A DNA stretch of 6,716 nt from UBA1858 sp963926275 (GCA_963926275.1 CAWUWP010000059.1:1-6716); one strand, 5' to 3'. Positions 1 to 6,451 are shown, numbered from the stretch's first letter. Numbers and translations: made by a program. The notes: a model not told the origin generated them from the sequence alone.

Positions 1-2
1 AC

Positions 3-767
3 TCTGCGAATGGTACAGGCTTTAAAGAGAATGGTGACTTCGTTGGGTTTAGCAATCAAAGTACAAACTGGTATGTAAATGATTTAGACGCCAGCCCCAC
101 GACAGGCTTTACTGCTGGCTACGTTGCAAGTGGTAGCCCGGCCCCTAGCTCCAGCTACCCACGGCATTTCTTTGGTCATAATACAATCTGGTATATACCT
201 ACTTCTGGTTATAACGGGCAGGTCTACGCTTTTGATATTAACACTTATACTATACGATATTATTCAGGAATGACGGGTGTCACTACTTCGGGGTACCATT
301 ATTTCTGCGTTTCGCATGATGTAGCCACAGATAAAATGTACGTATGGCGAACTAATAGTGGTAGCGCTCTGATTGTAACTGAACTTTCTGATTCAAAAAC
401 AACATTTCTATCTCAATCAGGGGGTACTGGTGCGAGAAGTATTGTAAGTGGTGGGGCCAGTGTAACAATAAATCCCGGTATTTATACAAACAGTACAGCC
501 AGAGCAAGGCTTACACCTACGTCAGACGGTGGTGTTATGTATTGGGGTAGTGATAACACTATCAGAACTCTAGACTCTCAGGGCGTTCAAACCTCTACTA
601 GTCCTATTTCCACTAGTGCTGTTAATGTTGGCGGGTCTATCGGGTCTGTGGATTACTACGATAAAACCTCAAAGGTACTAACAGCAGCAGAGTCGGGAGC
701 CATATCCGGCCTTTCAGCACCTACATTTGGCATTCAACTTCTTGGCGTGAAATCGGAGACATCATAA
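3..767 (+). CDS. Partial phage-tail-like or surface beta-structured protein (5' end outside window, 3' end suspect)
   Basis: The frame is open from the left edge to a TAA at 765-767, giving 254 residues without a start; the first ATG (270) is at residue 90 and is unlikely to be the true start because coding-like sequence continues upstream of it. The protein is rich in Gly, Ser, Thr, Tyr and Trp and has short hydrophobic/aromatic strands separated by Gly/Asp/Asn turns, for example TIWYIPTSGYNGQVYAFD at residues 61-78, DKMYVWRTNSG near 110-120 and GGVMYWGSDNTIRTLD at about 176-191. Repeated strand-turn units like these fit a beta-propeller or tail-fibre fold. I recognise no specific family, so phage structural protein is an inference from style alone. 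Its GC content is higher than that of the urease genes. The final residues from about 239 onward probably belong to the urtE side of a junction, so the natural C terminus is unknown. Confidence 0.5.
   Translation, partial: SANGTGFKENGDFVGFSNQSTNWYVNDLDASPTTGFTAGYVASGSPAPSSSYPRHFFGHNTIWYIPTSGYNGQVYAFDINTYTIRYYSGMTGVTTSGYHYFCVSHDVATDKMYVWRTNSGSALIVTELSDSKTTFLSQSGGTGARSIVSGGASVTINPGIYTNSTARARLTPTSDGGVMYWGSDNTIRTLDSQGVQTSTSPISTSAVNVGGSIGSVDYYDKTSKVLTAAESGAISGLSAPTFGIQLLGVKSETS
719..767. other. Junction between phage-like sequence and urtE
   Basis: The left-hand protein and the UrtE tail overlap here in different frames. In the left-hand frame 720-737 reads P-T-F-G-I-Q, which resembles the D-E-P-T-E-G-I-Q-P stretch that follows Walker B in UrtE-type ATPases. 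From 746 the UrtE frame resumes with R-E-I-G-D. Compared with remembered family spacing about four bases are missing between the two. The breakpoint therefore lies at or a little before 719-745, perhaps with microhomology or small errors at the join. Confidence 0.6.
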
Positions 768-937
768 AAAAATTAAACGAAGAGCTTGGACTCACAGTAT
801 TATTAGTTGAGCAGAAATTACCGTTTGCACGACGTGTCGCATCAAATTTCTGCATATTAGAAAAAGGTTGCGATGTTGCTCAAGGCGCGATGAACGAATT
901 AGACGATCACTTGATCGACACATACTTGAAAGTATAA
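746..937 (+). pseudogene. urtE: 3' fragment of urtE, urea ABC transporter ATP-binding protein
   Basis: The 63 codons from 746 read REIGDIIKKLNEELG, LTVLLVEQKLPFARRVAS and then a tail ending DTYLKV. This matches the C-terminal end of UrtE, the second ATPase of the UrtABCDE urea importer (LivF-like branch). The VEQ segment sits at the switch-loop position, where this branch carries Gln in place of the usual His. The Walker A, signature and Walker B regions, roughly three quarters of a ~230-aa protein, are missing. The frame is closed upstream by TAA at 662-664 and has no plausible start, so this piece cannot be translated as it stands. It is cut off by the unrelated open frame at 3-767, either through an assembly chimera or a genuine disruption. 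Identification of the fragment is firm; whether the gene is really broken in the organism is not. The other urt genes would be expected upstream. Confidence 0.85.
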
Positions 938-948
938 AAAAAGCATCT

Positions 949-954
949 AGGAGA
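949..954 (+). promoter_or_regulatory. Ribosome binding site for the 56-aa protein
   Basis: AGGAGA ends four bases before the ATG at 959. It is the strongest Shine-Dalgarno sequence noticed in the window and supports translation of the small frame downstream, which would otherwise be easy to dismiss. Confidence 0.7.
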
Positions 955-958
955 AATT

Positions 959-1129
959 ATGCACTTAAGATTAGCCAGCATTTGTCTATCTTTAACCTTA
1001 ATGATATCGGCGGCTCCTGCATTTTCGCATAGCGGCCACACAAGTATCTTCCATAGTCATTCTGGCATTGAGTACTTTTTAGTATTGTGTGTCATTGGTG
1101 GAATTATTTACCGTCATCTTAAGAACTAA
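959..1129 (+). CDS. Small His-containing secreted or membrane protein between urtE and ureD
   Basis: This 56-aa protein begins MHLRLASICLSLTLMISAAP, a typical signal-peptide shape with a basic start, a hydrophobic core and an Ala-rich end (possible cleavage near APA at residues 19-21). A short His/Ser segment follows, HSGHTSIFHSHSG (residues 24-36, four His), then one hydrophobic span at about 38-51 and a basic end YRHLKN. The likely topology is a periplasmic His-rich segment anchored by one C-terminal helix. It sits 21 bases after urtE and 9 before ureD with a strong ribosome binding site, so it is a real member of the operon. The His segment and the SGIEYFLVL part loosely recall the N terminus of HupE/UreJ nickel permeases, but the protein is far too short to be one. 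A role in metal handling is only an inference; no family is assigned. Confidence 0.75.
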   Translation: MHLRLASICLSLTLMISAAPAFSHSGHTSIFHSHSGIEYFLVLCVIGGIIYRHLKN

Positions 1130-1138
1130 TTAAAGACA

Positions 1139-1990
1139 ATGGTTGCATCTGTATTACCTTCACAAAATCAAGCCAGCTGGAAAGCAACACTGGATTTGTC
1201 ATTTACAGAAAGGAATAACAAAACCATCCTCACCAGCAAGAAACACTCTGGACCACTTATGGTTCAAAAACCATTCTATCCAGAATCAAATGGCTGTTGT
1301 CATATTTACTTGATTCACCCACCTGGCGGCATTGTTGGTGGAGACTCATTAAATTTAACCGCACAACTCAATGAAAATACACATGCCTTGATTACTACTC
1401 CTGCGGCCACTAAGTTTTATCGCAGCACTGGAATACAAGCCACTCAAAATCAAACAATCAATTTACAAGAAAATGCTATATTAGAATGGCTTCCACAAGA
1501 AACTGTGTACTTTAATGATACTAATGCAGCATCAACTACAAGAATCAATATAAATAGCAGTAATCGTTTTTTTGCATGGGAGATTCAATGCTTAGGATTA
1601 CCCGCACAAAAAGAATATTTTATTGCTGGCCAATGTAGGCAAAAATTAGAAATTTGGCGCAACGAAAAACCTTTATTATTAGAGATCAATCGCCTAATCG
1701 GTGGCGATGAACTTCTAGATGCTAACTGGGGATTGCAAGGATTCAAATCCGTGGGTACTTTTGTCTGCACCGACAATGACACAAGCATTGATGTAGACAC
1801 TATCAATCAAGTTGCCGAACAATTTAAAGACTTAAGCAATTCATATACATTGGTCAATGGCTTATTAATCATTAGAGCAATGAGTGCTTATGCAGAAAAA
1901 ATAAAAGATTTTTTTGCTGCGCTATGGACGATACTAAGACCACAAGTTCTGCAGCTAGAATCAAGTGCTCCTAGAATTTGGCATACTTAA
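1139..1990 (+). CDS. ureD: Urease accessory protein UreD
   Basis: UreD (called UreH in some organisms) binds apo-urease in the cytoplasm and, with UreF and UreG, forms the complex that inserts nickel and carbon dioxide into the active site. The 283-aa product has the usual family length. It shows the hallmark HPPGGIVGGD at residues 60-69, TTPAATKFYRS at 86-96, LEWLPQETVYF at 115-125 and the characteristic ending APRIWHT. The ATG at 1139 places the conserved SWKATLDLSF stretch near the N terminus as expected. The ribosome binding site is weak (TAAAGA at 1131-1136), so translation may be coupled to the small gene whose stop lies nine bases upstream. It comes first among the ure genes, the common order in proteobacterial ureDABCEFG clusters. 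Confidence 0.96.
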   Translation: MVASVLPSQNQASWKATLDLSFTERNNKTILTSKKHSGPLMVQKPFYPESNGCCHIYLIHPPGGIVGGDSLNLTAQLNENTHALITTPAATKFYRSTGIQATQNQTINLQENAILEWLPQETVYFNDTNAASTTRININSSNRFFAWEIQCLGLPAQKEYFIAGQCRQKLEIWRNEKPLLLEINRLIGGDELLDANWGLQGFKSVGTFVCTDNDTSIDVDTINQVAEQFKDLSNSYTLVNGLLIIRAMSAYAEKIKDFFAALWTILRPQVLQLESSAPRIWHT

Positions 1991-2008
1991 TTATACATAG
2001 GAACTAGT

Positions 2009-2311
2009 ATGGAATTATTACCTAGAGAAAAAGACAAATTACTTTTATTTACAGCGGGCTTACTCGCAGAGCGACGCAAAAATAGAGGCATTAAATTAAA
2101 TTATCCTGAGACAATCGCTTATATATCCTGTGCAATATTAGAGGGTGCAAGAGAAGGAAAGCGAGTCGCTGAACTCATGGAAGCAGGCAGACACCTACTC
2201 ACCCAAGATGATGTCATGGATGGCATTGCTGAGATGGTTCATGACGTACAAGTAGAAGCTACATTCCCTGACGGCACAAAGCTTGTCACTGTTCACAACC
2301 CTATCACTTAA
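2009..2311 (+). CDS. ureA: Urease subunit gamma
   Basis: UreA is the small structural subunit of urease, which hydrolyses urea to ammonia and carbamate in the cytoplasm; it packs against UreC and UreB in the (UreABC)3 assembly. The 100-aa product is exactly the usual bacterial length. It begins MELLPREKDKLLLFTAGLLA and contains the conserved LNYPETIAYIS near residues 30-40, EGAREGKRVAELM in the middle, and QDDVMDGI and EATFPDGTKLVTVH toward the end. AGGAA at 1999-2003 lies five bases before the ATG. It stands as a gene separate from ureB, unlike the fused gamma-beta subunit of Helicobacter. The gap after ureD is 18 bases. Confidence 0.98.
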   Translation: MELLPREKDKLLLFTAGLLAERRKNRGIKLNYPETIAYISCAILEGAREGKRVAELMEAGRHLLTQDDVMDGIAEMVHDVQVEATFPDGTKLVTVHNPIT

Positions 2312-2327
2312 TCCTAGGAACACAGAA

Positions 2328-2636
2328 ATGATACCTGGCGAAATAATTGCACAATCGGGTGACATTGAGCTTAATCAAGGTCGTATAAAGTTAAAAATTA
2401 CTGTCGCAAATACAGGTGACAGACCGATACAAGTCGGCTCTCACTATCACTTTTATGAAACTAATAGTTCATTAATTTTTGACCGAGAAAGCACTCTAGG
2501 CATGCGTTTAGATATTGCCGCTGGTACTGCAGTCCGTTTTGAGCCAGGTCAAGAAAGAACCATTGAATTAATCGAGGTTGGCGGTAACAAGATAATTTAT
2601 GGATTCAACGGCAAAGTAATGGGAAAGGTGGAATAG
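2328..2636 (+). CDS. ureB: Urease subunit beta
   Basis: UreB is the second small structural subunit of the urease trimer and helps hold the alpha-subunit flap region. The chosen start is the ATG at 2328, giving 102 aa beginning MIPGEIIAQSGDIELNQGR, which matches the family N terminus. AGGAA at 2316-2320, seven bases upstream, supports it. The frame extends back to an ATG at 2283 inside ureA, but those 15 extra residues are not family-like. Conserved motifs are TGDRPIQVGSHYHFYETN, FDRESTLGMRLDI, GTAVRFEPGQ and the ending VGGNKIIYGFNGKV. It starts 16 bases after ureA stops and ends four bases before ureC, so the three structural genes are tightly linked and probably made in equal amounts. Confidence 0.97.
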   Translation: MIPGEIIAQSGDIELNQGRIKLKITVANTGDRPIQVGSHYHFYETNSSLIFDRESTLGMRLDIAAGTAVRFEPGQERTIELIEVGGNKIIYGFNGKVMGKVE

Positions 2637-2640
2637 AGCC

Positions 2641-4344
2641 ATGGCAAAGATTAGCAGACAAGCCTATGCAGAGATGTTTGGTCCAACCGTGGGCGACAAG
2701 GTACGTTTAGGTGATACCGATTTATTCATCGAAGTTGAAGAAGACTATGCCATTTACGGCGAAGAGGTAAAGTTTGGTGGCGGTAAAGTCATTCGCGATG
2801 GCATGGGACAGAGTCAATTATGCTCTAAAGATGTTGTCGATACAGTGATCACAAATGCCCTGATTTTAGATCACTGGGGAATCGTTAAGGCAGATATTGG
2901 TATTAAAAATGGAAGAATTGTTGGCATAGGAAAAGCCGGTAACCCCGATATTCAGTCCAATGTAAACATTGCTATTGGTCCAGGTACGGAAGCTATTGCG
3001 GGCGAAGGTCAAATCATTACAGCGGGGGGTATTGATGCCCACATTCACTTCATTTGTCCACAGCAAATTGAAGAGGCAATGATGTCAGGCGTGACAACCA
3101 TGTTAGGTGGTGGCACGGGTCCGGCTACCGGAACTAATGCAACAACCTGCACACCCGGCCCATGGAACATCCACATGATGCTTGAAGCCGCGGATGCATT
3201 TCCAATGAATCTAGGGTTTCTAGGCAAAGGAAACGCAAGTCTACCTACCGCATTAGAAGAACAAGTCATTGCGGGTGCTATGGGACTCAAATTGCATGAA
3301 GATTGGGGAACCACTCCCGCTTCGATAGACAACTGCTTAAATGTTGCCGAGAAATTTGATATCCAAGTGGCTATTCATACTGATACCTTGAATGAATCTG
3401 GTTTTGTAGAAGATACACTTGCCGCCTTCAAAGGCCGTGCTATTCATACCTATCACACGGAAGGTGCTGGTGGTGGACATGCACCCGATATTATTCGAGC
3501 TTGTGGTGAGGCTAATGTATTGCCTTCAAGCACCAACCCTACTCGTCCGTATACAGTCAATACAATTGATGAACACTTAGACATGTTGATGGTATGTCAT
3601 CACTTAGATACAAAAATTGCTGAGGATGTGGCATTTGCTGAATCAAGAATTCGCAAGGAAACTATTGCTGCTGAAGATATTTTGCATGACTTAGGAGCAT
3701 TCAGCATGATTGCATCTGACTCACAAGCCATGGGACGTGTCGGTGAAGTCATATGCCGAACTTGGCAAACAGCAGACAAAATGAAGAAACAGCGTGGGCC
3801 TCTAGAAGAAGATAGCTCAGATAACGACAACCATCGTGCAAAACGTTATATTGCAAAATACACAATCAATCCTGCCATAACACATGGTATCGCACATGAA
3901 GTTGGCTCCATTGAAGTCGGTAAATTGGCAGATTTAGTGTTATGGAAACCGGCATTCTTTGGTGCAAAACCTGCGTTAATTATTAAAGGTGGATTTATTG
4001 CTGCCGCTCCGATGGGTGACCCAAACGCATCTATTCCTACGCCACAACCAGTTCATTATCGCTATATGTTTGGAGCCTATGGAGGTGCAAATCATAAAAC
4101 TAGTTATACTTTTGTCTCACAAGCCGCACTAGATAATGACATATCAAAAACATTATCGTTACACAAAAAATGTGTCGCCGTAAACAATACCAGAGCCATT
4201 AGAAAATGTGACATGATCAATAACAGCTATCAACCAAACATTGAAGTAGATCCACAAACTTATGAAGTACGTGCTGATGGGAAATTACTAACATGCGAAC
4301 CTGCTGAAGTCGTTGCGCTCGCGCAACGATACTTTCTTTTCTAG
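2641..4344 (+). CDS. ureC: Urease subunit alpha, catalytic
   Basis: UreC is the amidohydrolase-fold subunit that holds the two-nickel centre and hydrolyses urea. The 567-aa length and residue numbering coincide with the well-studied Klebsiella enzyme. The nickel ligands are all present: H134 and H136 (DAHIHF), the Lys that becomes carbamylated K217 (GLKLHEDWGTT), H246 (IHTDTLNESGF), H272 (HTYHTEGAGGGH) and D360 (ASDSQAMGRVGE). The catalytic residues H219 and H320 and the mobile-flap Cys C319 (MVCHHLD) are also there. The N terminus MAKISRQAYAEMFGPTVGDK and C terminus ending AQRYFLF are canonical. An AGGTGGA at 2626-2632, inside the end of ureB, can serve as ribosome binding site. Nothing suggests loss of activity; activity still needs the accessory proteins encoded on either side. 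Confidence 0.99.
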   Translation: MAKISRQAYAEMFGPTVGDKVRLGDTDLFIEVEEDYAIYGEEVKFGGGKVIRDGMGQSQLCSKDVVDTVITNALILDHWGIVKADIGIKNGRIVGIGKAGNPDIQSNVNIAIGPGTEAIAGEGQIITAGGIDAHIHFICPQQIEEAMMSGVTTMLGGGTGPATGTNATTCTPGPWNIHMMLEAADAFPMNLGFLGKGNASLPTALEEQVIAGAMGLKLHEDWGTTPASIDNCLNVAEKFDIQVAIHTDTLNESGFVEDTLAAFKGRAIHTYHTEGAGGGHAPDIIRACGEANVLPSSTNPTRPYTVNTIDEHLDMLMVCHHLDTKIAEDVAFAESRIRKETIAAEDILHDLGAFSMIASDSQAMGRVGEVICRTWQTADKMKKQRGPLEEDSSDNDNHRAKRYIAKYTINPAITHGIAHEVGSIEVGKLADLVLWKPAFFGAKPALIIKGGFIAAAPMGDPNASIPTPQPVHYRYMFGAYGGANHKTSYTFVSQAALDNDISKTLSLHKKCVAVNNTRAIRKCDMINNSYQPNIEVDPQTYEVRADGKLLTCEPAEVVALAQRYFLF

Positions 4345-4359
4345 CCTGAGTTTTTCTAA

Positions 4360-4839
4360 GTGATTAAAATAACCAAAATGATCGAGTTAAGCATCAATTC
4401 TAGTATTGATTCTAAATTCACACTAACATTACCATTTGATTCTAGACAAAAAGCAAGACTGCATACTCAGCTAGATAGCGGTGAAGAGGCTGGATTATTT
4501 TTACCCCGCGGAATAATTTTACGCGGAGGAAATAAACTACAGGCTGAATCAGGTGAAGTGATTGAAATTATTTCAGCTAATGAAGAAGTTAGCACTGTAA
4601 CGTCAAATACCCCATTACAACTTATGCGTGCAAGTTATCACTTAGGCAATAGACACGTTCCATTGGAGATCAAACCAAGTTACTTGAGATTTCATTTCGA
4701 TCATGTGCTGAATGAAATGCTAGAACATCTAAATCTTAGCGTGACTAAAGAGTCTGCGCCATTTGAGCCTGAGTCTGGTGCATATTCCAATACTCAGGGG
4801 CAAGCTCATAGCCATTCACATGACCATCATCATGAGTAA
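4360..4839 (+). CDS. ureE: Urease accessory protein UreE, nickel metallochaperone
   Basis: UreE is a dimeric cytoplasmic metallochaperone that binds nickel and passes it to UreG and the UreD-UreF-apourease complex. The 159-aa reading uses a GTG at 4360, because the sequence it adds (MIKITKMIEL) fits the usual UreE opening of a short beta strand before the TLTLPFDSRQKARL segment. An in-frame ATG at 4378 is the alternative. Neither has a good ribosome binding site, only a weak TGAG near 4347-4350. GLFLPRGIILRGG lies at about residues 45-57, and the conserved metal-site His is H99 in GNRHVPLEI. The FHFDHVLNEML stretch (about 111-121) is in the C-terminal domain. The tail HSHSHDHHH at 150-158 has six His in nine residues and is the extra nickel-binding tail seen in many proteobacterial UreE proteins. 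The gene starts 15 bases after ureC and overlaps ureF by 8. Confidence 0.95.
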   Translation: MIKITKMIELSINSSIDSKFTLTLPFDSRQKARLHTQLDSGEEAGLFLPRGIILRGGNKLQAESGEVIEIISANEEVSTVTSNTPLQLMRASYHLGNRHVPLEIKPSYLRFHFDHVLNEMLEHLNLSVTKESAPFEPESGAYSNTQGQAHSHSHDHHHE

Positions 4840-5500
4840 GCATTCTTTATTACAGCTACTTAGAATTAGCAGCCCAACTTTACCAATAGGCAGTTATGCC
4901 TATTCCCAAGGTTTAGAAACAGCATGCCACAATGAATATGTGACAGATCAAGAAACTCTTAATGAATGGATAAACGGAGTACTAAAAAACAGTATTGAAT
5001 ATCTAGATATTCCTATATTTTCACGTCTATATGACGCACATCTATCTGAAAAAAAACAAGATGTGAGATATTGGAATGATTATGTTTTAGCCTCACGCGA
5101 AACCAAAGAATTATTATTAGAAGATACACAAATGGGAGGCGCATTAGCCAGATTGTTAGTCGACCTTGGCTTACAAGACTCAGCTTTTTGGAAAAAAAAT
5201 CCATGCTCCTTATTAACAACCTTTAGTTTGGCCTGTGTCAGATGGGAAATAGAAAAAAACACAGCAACACAAGGGTTAGTATGGAGTTGGTGTGAAAACC
5301 AAGTAGGTATAGGCGTAAAACTAATTCCACTTGGCCAAACTAGTGGGCAATTAATTCTATCAAATTTAATGAAAAATATTGATGCCAGTGTGACTAGAGG
5401 ATTACTAATAGAAAATAATAATATAGGTGCAACATGCCCGGGTGCAGTTTTGGCCAGCATGCAGCATGAACAACAATATACGCGACTCTTCCGCTCTTAA
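4832..5500 (+). CDS. ureF: Urease accessory protein UreF
   Basis: UreF is an all-helical scaffold that joins UreD and UreG on apo-urease and gates GTP hydrolysis during nickel insertion. The ATG at 4832 gives 222 aa, the normal size. Its opening MSKHSLLQLLRISSPTLPIG leads directly into the family signature SPTLPIGSYAYSQGLE (residues 14-29). The frame is open further upstream to 4763 (and has an ATG at 4820), but that stretch only mirrors the ureE tail in another frame. Other family segments are ASRETKELLLEDTQMG, IPLGQTSGQLIL and the C-terminal QYTRLFRS. The start codon overlaps the last eight bases of ureE, lying among the codons for its His tail, which suggests translational coupling of the metallochaperone and the scaffold. 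Confidence 0.96.
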   Translation: MSKHSLLQLLRISSPTLPIGSYAYSQGLETACHNEYVTDQETLNEWINGVLKNSIEYLDIPIFSRLYDAHLSEKKQDVRYWNDYVLASRETKELLLEDTQMGGALARLLVDLGLQDSAFWKKNPCSLLTTFSLACVRWEIEKNTATQGLVWSWCENQVGIGVKLIPLGQTSGQLILSNLMKNIDASVTRGLLIENNNIGATCPGAVLASMQHEQQYTRLFRS

Positions 5501-5513
5501 ATTAATTAAAAAT

Positions 5514-6125
5514 ATGACTACAAATAAGCAAGTACTAAGAATTGGTGTCGGTGGTCCTGTCGGATCAGGCAAAACAGCCCTTCTACGATTATTATGTATG
5601 CACATGCGTGATGATTATGAAATTGCTGCAGTAACAAATGATATTTATACACGTGAAGATGCAGATTTTCTAATTCGTCATGAAGCACTAGAAAAAGATA
5701 GAATCATTGGCGTTGAAACTGGTGGCTGCCCGCATACAGCTATTCGTGAAGATGCTTCTATGAATTTATCAGCAGTAGAAAGCTTGTGTAATACGTTTGG
5801 TAATTTAGACTTTGTATTTATTGAGAGTGGTGGCGACAACTTGAGTGCAACATTTAGTCCTGAATTGTCTGATCTGACTATTTATGTAATCGATGTTGCT
5901 GCAGGAGAAAAAATCCCTCGCAAGGGAGGTCCAGGAATCACCAAGTCAGATTTATTACTTATAAACAAAATTGATTTAGCACCTATGGTTGGTGCTTCAC
6001 TAGAAATCATGGATCGTGATGCTAAGAAAATGAGAGGTGATAAGCCATTCTTATTTACAAATCTGAAAGAAGAGAAAGGCGTCGATGAAGTTATCTCTTT
6101 CATCAAAAAGCATGGAATGATCTAG
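5514..6125 (+). CDS. ureG: Urease accessory protein UreG, GTPase
   Basis: UreG is a SIMIBI-class GTPase whose nickel-bound dimer supplies metal to apo-urease when GTP is hydrolysed. The 203-aa product has the usual length from the ATG at 5514, starting MTTNKQVLRIGVGGPVGSGK. An earlier in-frame ATG (5466) would add 16 residues not seen in the family and overlap ureF. Motifs are the P-loop GPVGSGKT at residues 14-21, the nickel-binding Cys-Pro-His at 72-74 (GGCPHTAIRED), ESGGDNL at 104-110 and the guanine-specificity NKID at 151-154. No clear ribosome binding site precedes the start, so translation is probably coupled to ureF, which stops 13 bases upstream. It is the last ure gene, and its stop codon shares bases with the stop of the convergent gene. 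Confidence 0.98.
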   Translation: MTTNKQVLRIGVGGPVGSGKTALLRLLCMHMRDDYEIAAVTNDIYTREDADFLIRHEALEKDRIIGVETGGCPHTAIREDASMNLSAVESLCNTFGNLDFVFIESGGDNLSATFSPELSDLTIYVIDVAAGEKIPRKGGPGITKSDLLLINKIDLAPMVGASLEIMDRDAKKMRGDKPFLFTNLKEEKGVDEVISFIKKHGMI

Positions 6126-6343
6126 TTATCGTCAGATTCTTTTACGATATCTTTACGCACCATTTGCAAAGTGCTTGGGTACTCAGATTCATCAAATTCA
6201 TATAATAACGATTCTCTATAGTACTCAATCACCTTATTCACTTTTCCAATTAACTCTTGAGTGCTTAGATTTCTATTTTCTTTTTGTTTATCCAACAAGT
6301 CTAAAATAATCTGCTCAAGTGTATTTTCACCAAAATATTCCAT
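6122..6343 (-). CDS. Small acidic protein of unknown function
   Basis: This 73-aa frame reads from an ATG at 6343 to a TAG at 6122-6124. The product is rich in Glu, Asp and Leu and looks mostly helical: GENTLEQIILDLLDKQKEN, then STQELIGKVNKVIEYYRESL, then a charged tail ending KESDDN. There is no signal peptide, membrane span or metal motif. It looks like a small cytosolic helical protein, but I do not recognise a family. Support for its being real is its position filling the gap between two genes, a plausible promoter upstream, and an amino-acid make-up that looks like protein rather than chance. Against it is the lack of a ribosome binding site. It converges on ureG and shares its stop region. 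Confidence 0.6.
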   Translation of the reverse strand: MEYFGENTLEQIILDLLDKQKENRNLSTQELIGKVNKVIEYYRESLLYEFDESEYPSTLQMVRKDIVKESDDN

Positions 6344-6376
6344 ACTGATAATTTATCGTTAACAATAAGTAGTTAA

Positions 6377-6406
6377 ATAATACTCGCATAAATTGTGCAT
6401 TAACAA
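6377..6406 (-). promoter_or_regulatory. Possible sigma70 promoter for the 73-aa gene
   Basis: On the minus strand TTGTTA (6401-6406) and TATTAT (6377-6382) are 18 bases apart, matching the -35 box at four of six and the -10 box at five of six positions. A start of transcription near 6370 would leave a leader of about 27 bases before the ATG at 6343. AT-rich DNA produces such matches by chance, so this is a suggestion only. Confidence 0.35.
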
Positions 6407-6435
6407 CCGAACATCCACTAATTTAAAGCGTTGGT

Positions 6436-6451
6436 GCTAATTTTAATTAGC
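6436..6451. repeat. Short perfect inverted repeat at the end of the DUF2802-like gene
   Basis: GCTAATTTTAATTAGC has seven-base arms (6436-6442 and 6445-6451) around two T. It overlaps the stop codon of the minus-strand gene ending at 6443. The arms are AT-rich and no T-run follows in the direction of transcription, so it is a poor terminator; it could be an operator-like site or chance. Confidence 0.4.

Noticed and set aside
1..767. Insertion sequence or prophage end in urtE
   Set aside because: No terminal inverted repeat, target duplication or transposase/integrase sequence is visible near the junction, and the left end is outside the window.
1130..1138. Separate promoter for ureD
   Set aside because: Only nine bases separate the small gene from ureD and no convincing promoter was seen in the 21-base gap after urtE, so cotranscription from upstream is simpler.
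1585..1806. Minus-strand frame inside ureD
   Set aside because: It lies antisense to a well-supported gene, has no family likeness and no ribosome binding site; the same holds for the minus-strand frames within ureC (2866-3332, 3600-3830), ureF and ureG.
2283..2327. Longer ureB start inside ureA
   Set aside because: The 15 extra residues are just ureA read in another frame; the ATG at 2328 has a good ribosome binding site and gives the family N terminus.
4763..4831. Longer ureF start
   Set aside because: The extension lies wholly within ureE and is unlike UreF N termini, which begin shortly before the SPTLPIGSYAYS signature.
5427..5513. Longer ureG start overlapping ureF
   Set aside because: UreG proteins begin a few residues before the IGVGGPVGSGK segment; the extra residues are ureF and the intergenic gap read in another frame.
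6436..6451. Inverted repeat as rho-independent terminator
   Set aside because: The arms are only seven AT-rich pairs with a two-base loop and no following T-run on the minus strand, so it was kept only as a repeat.
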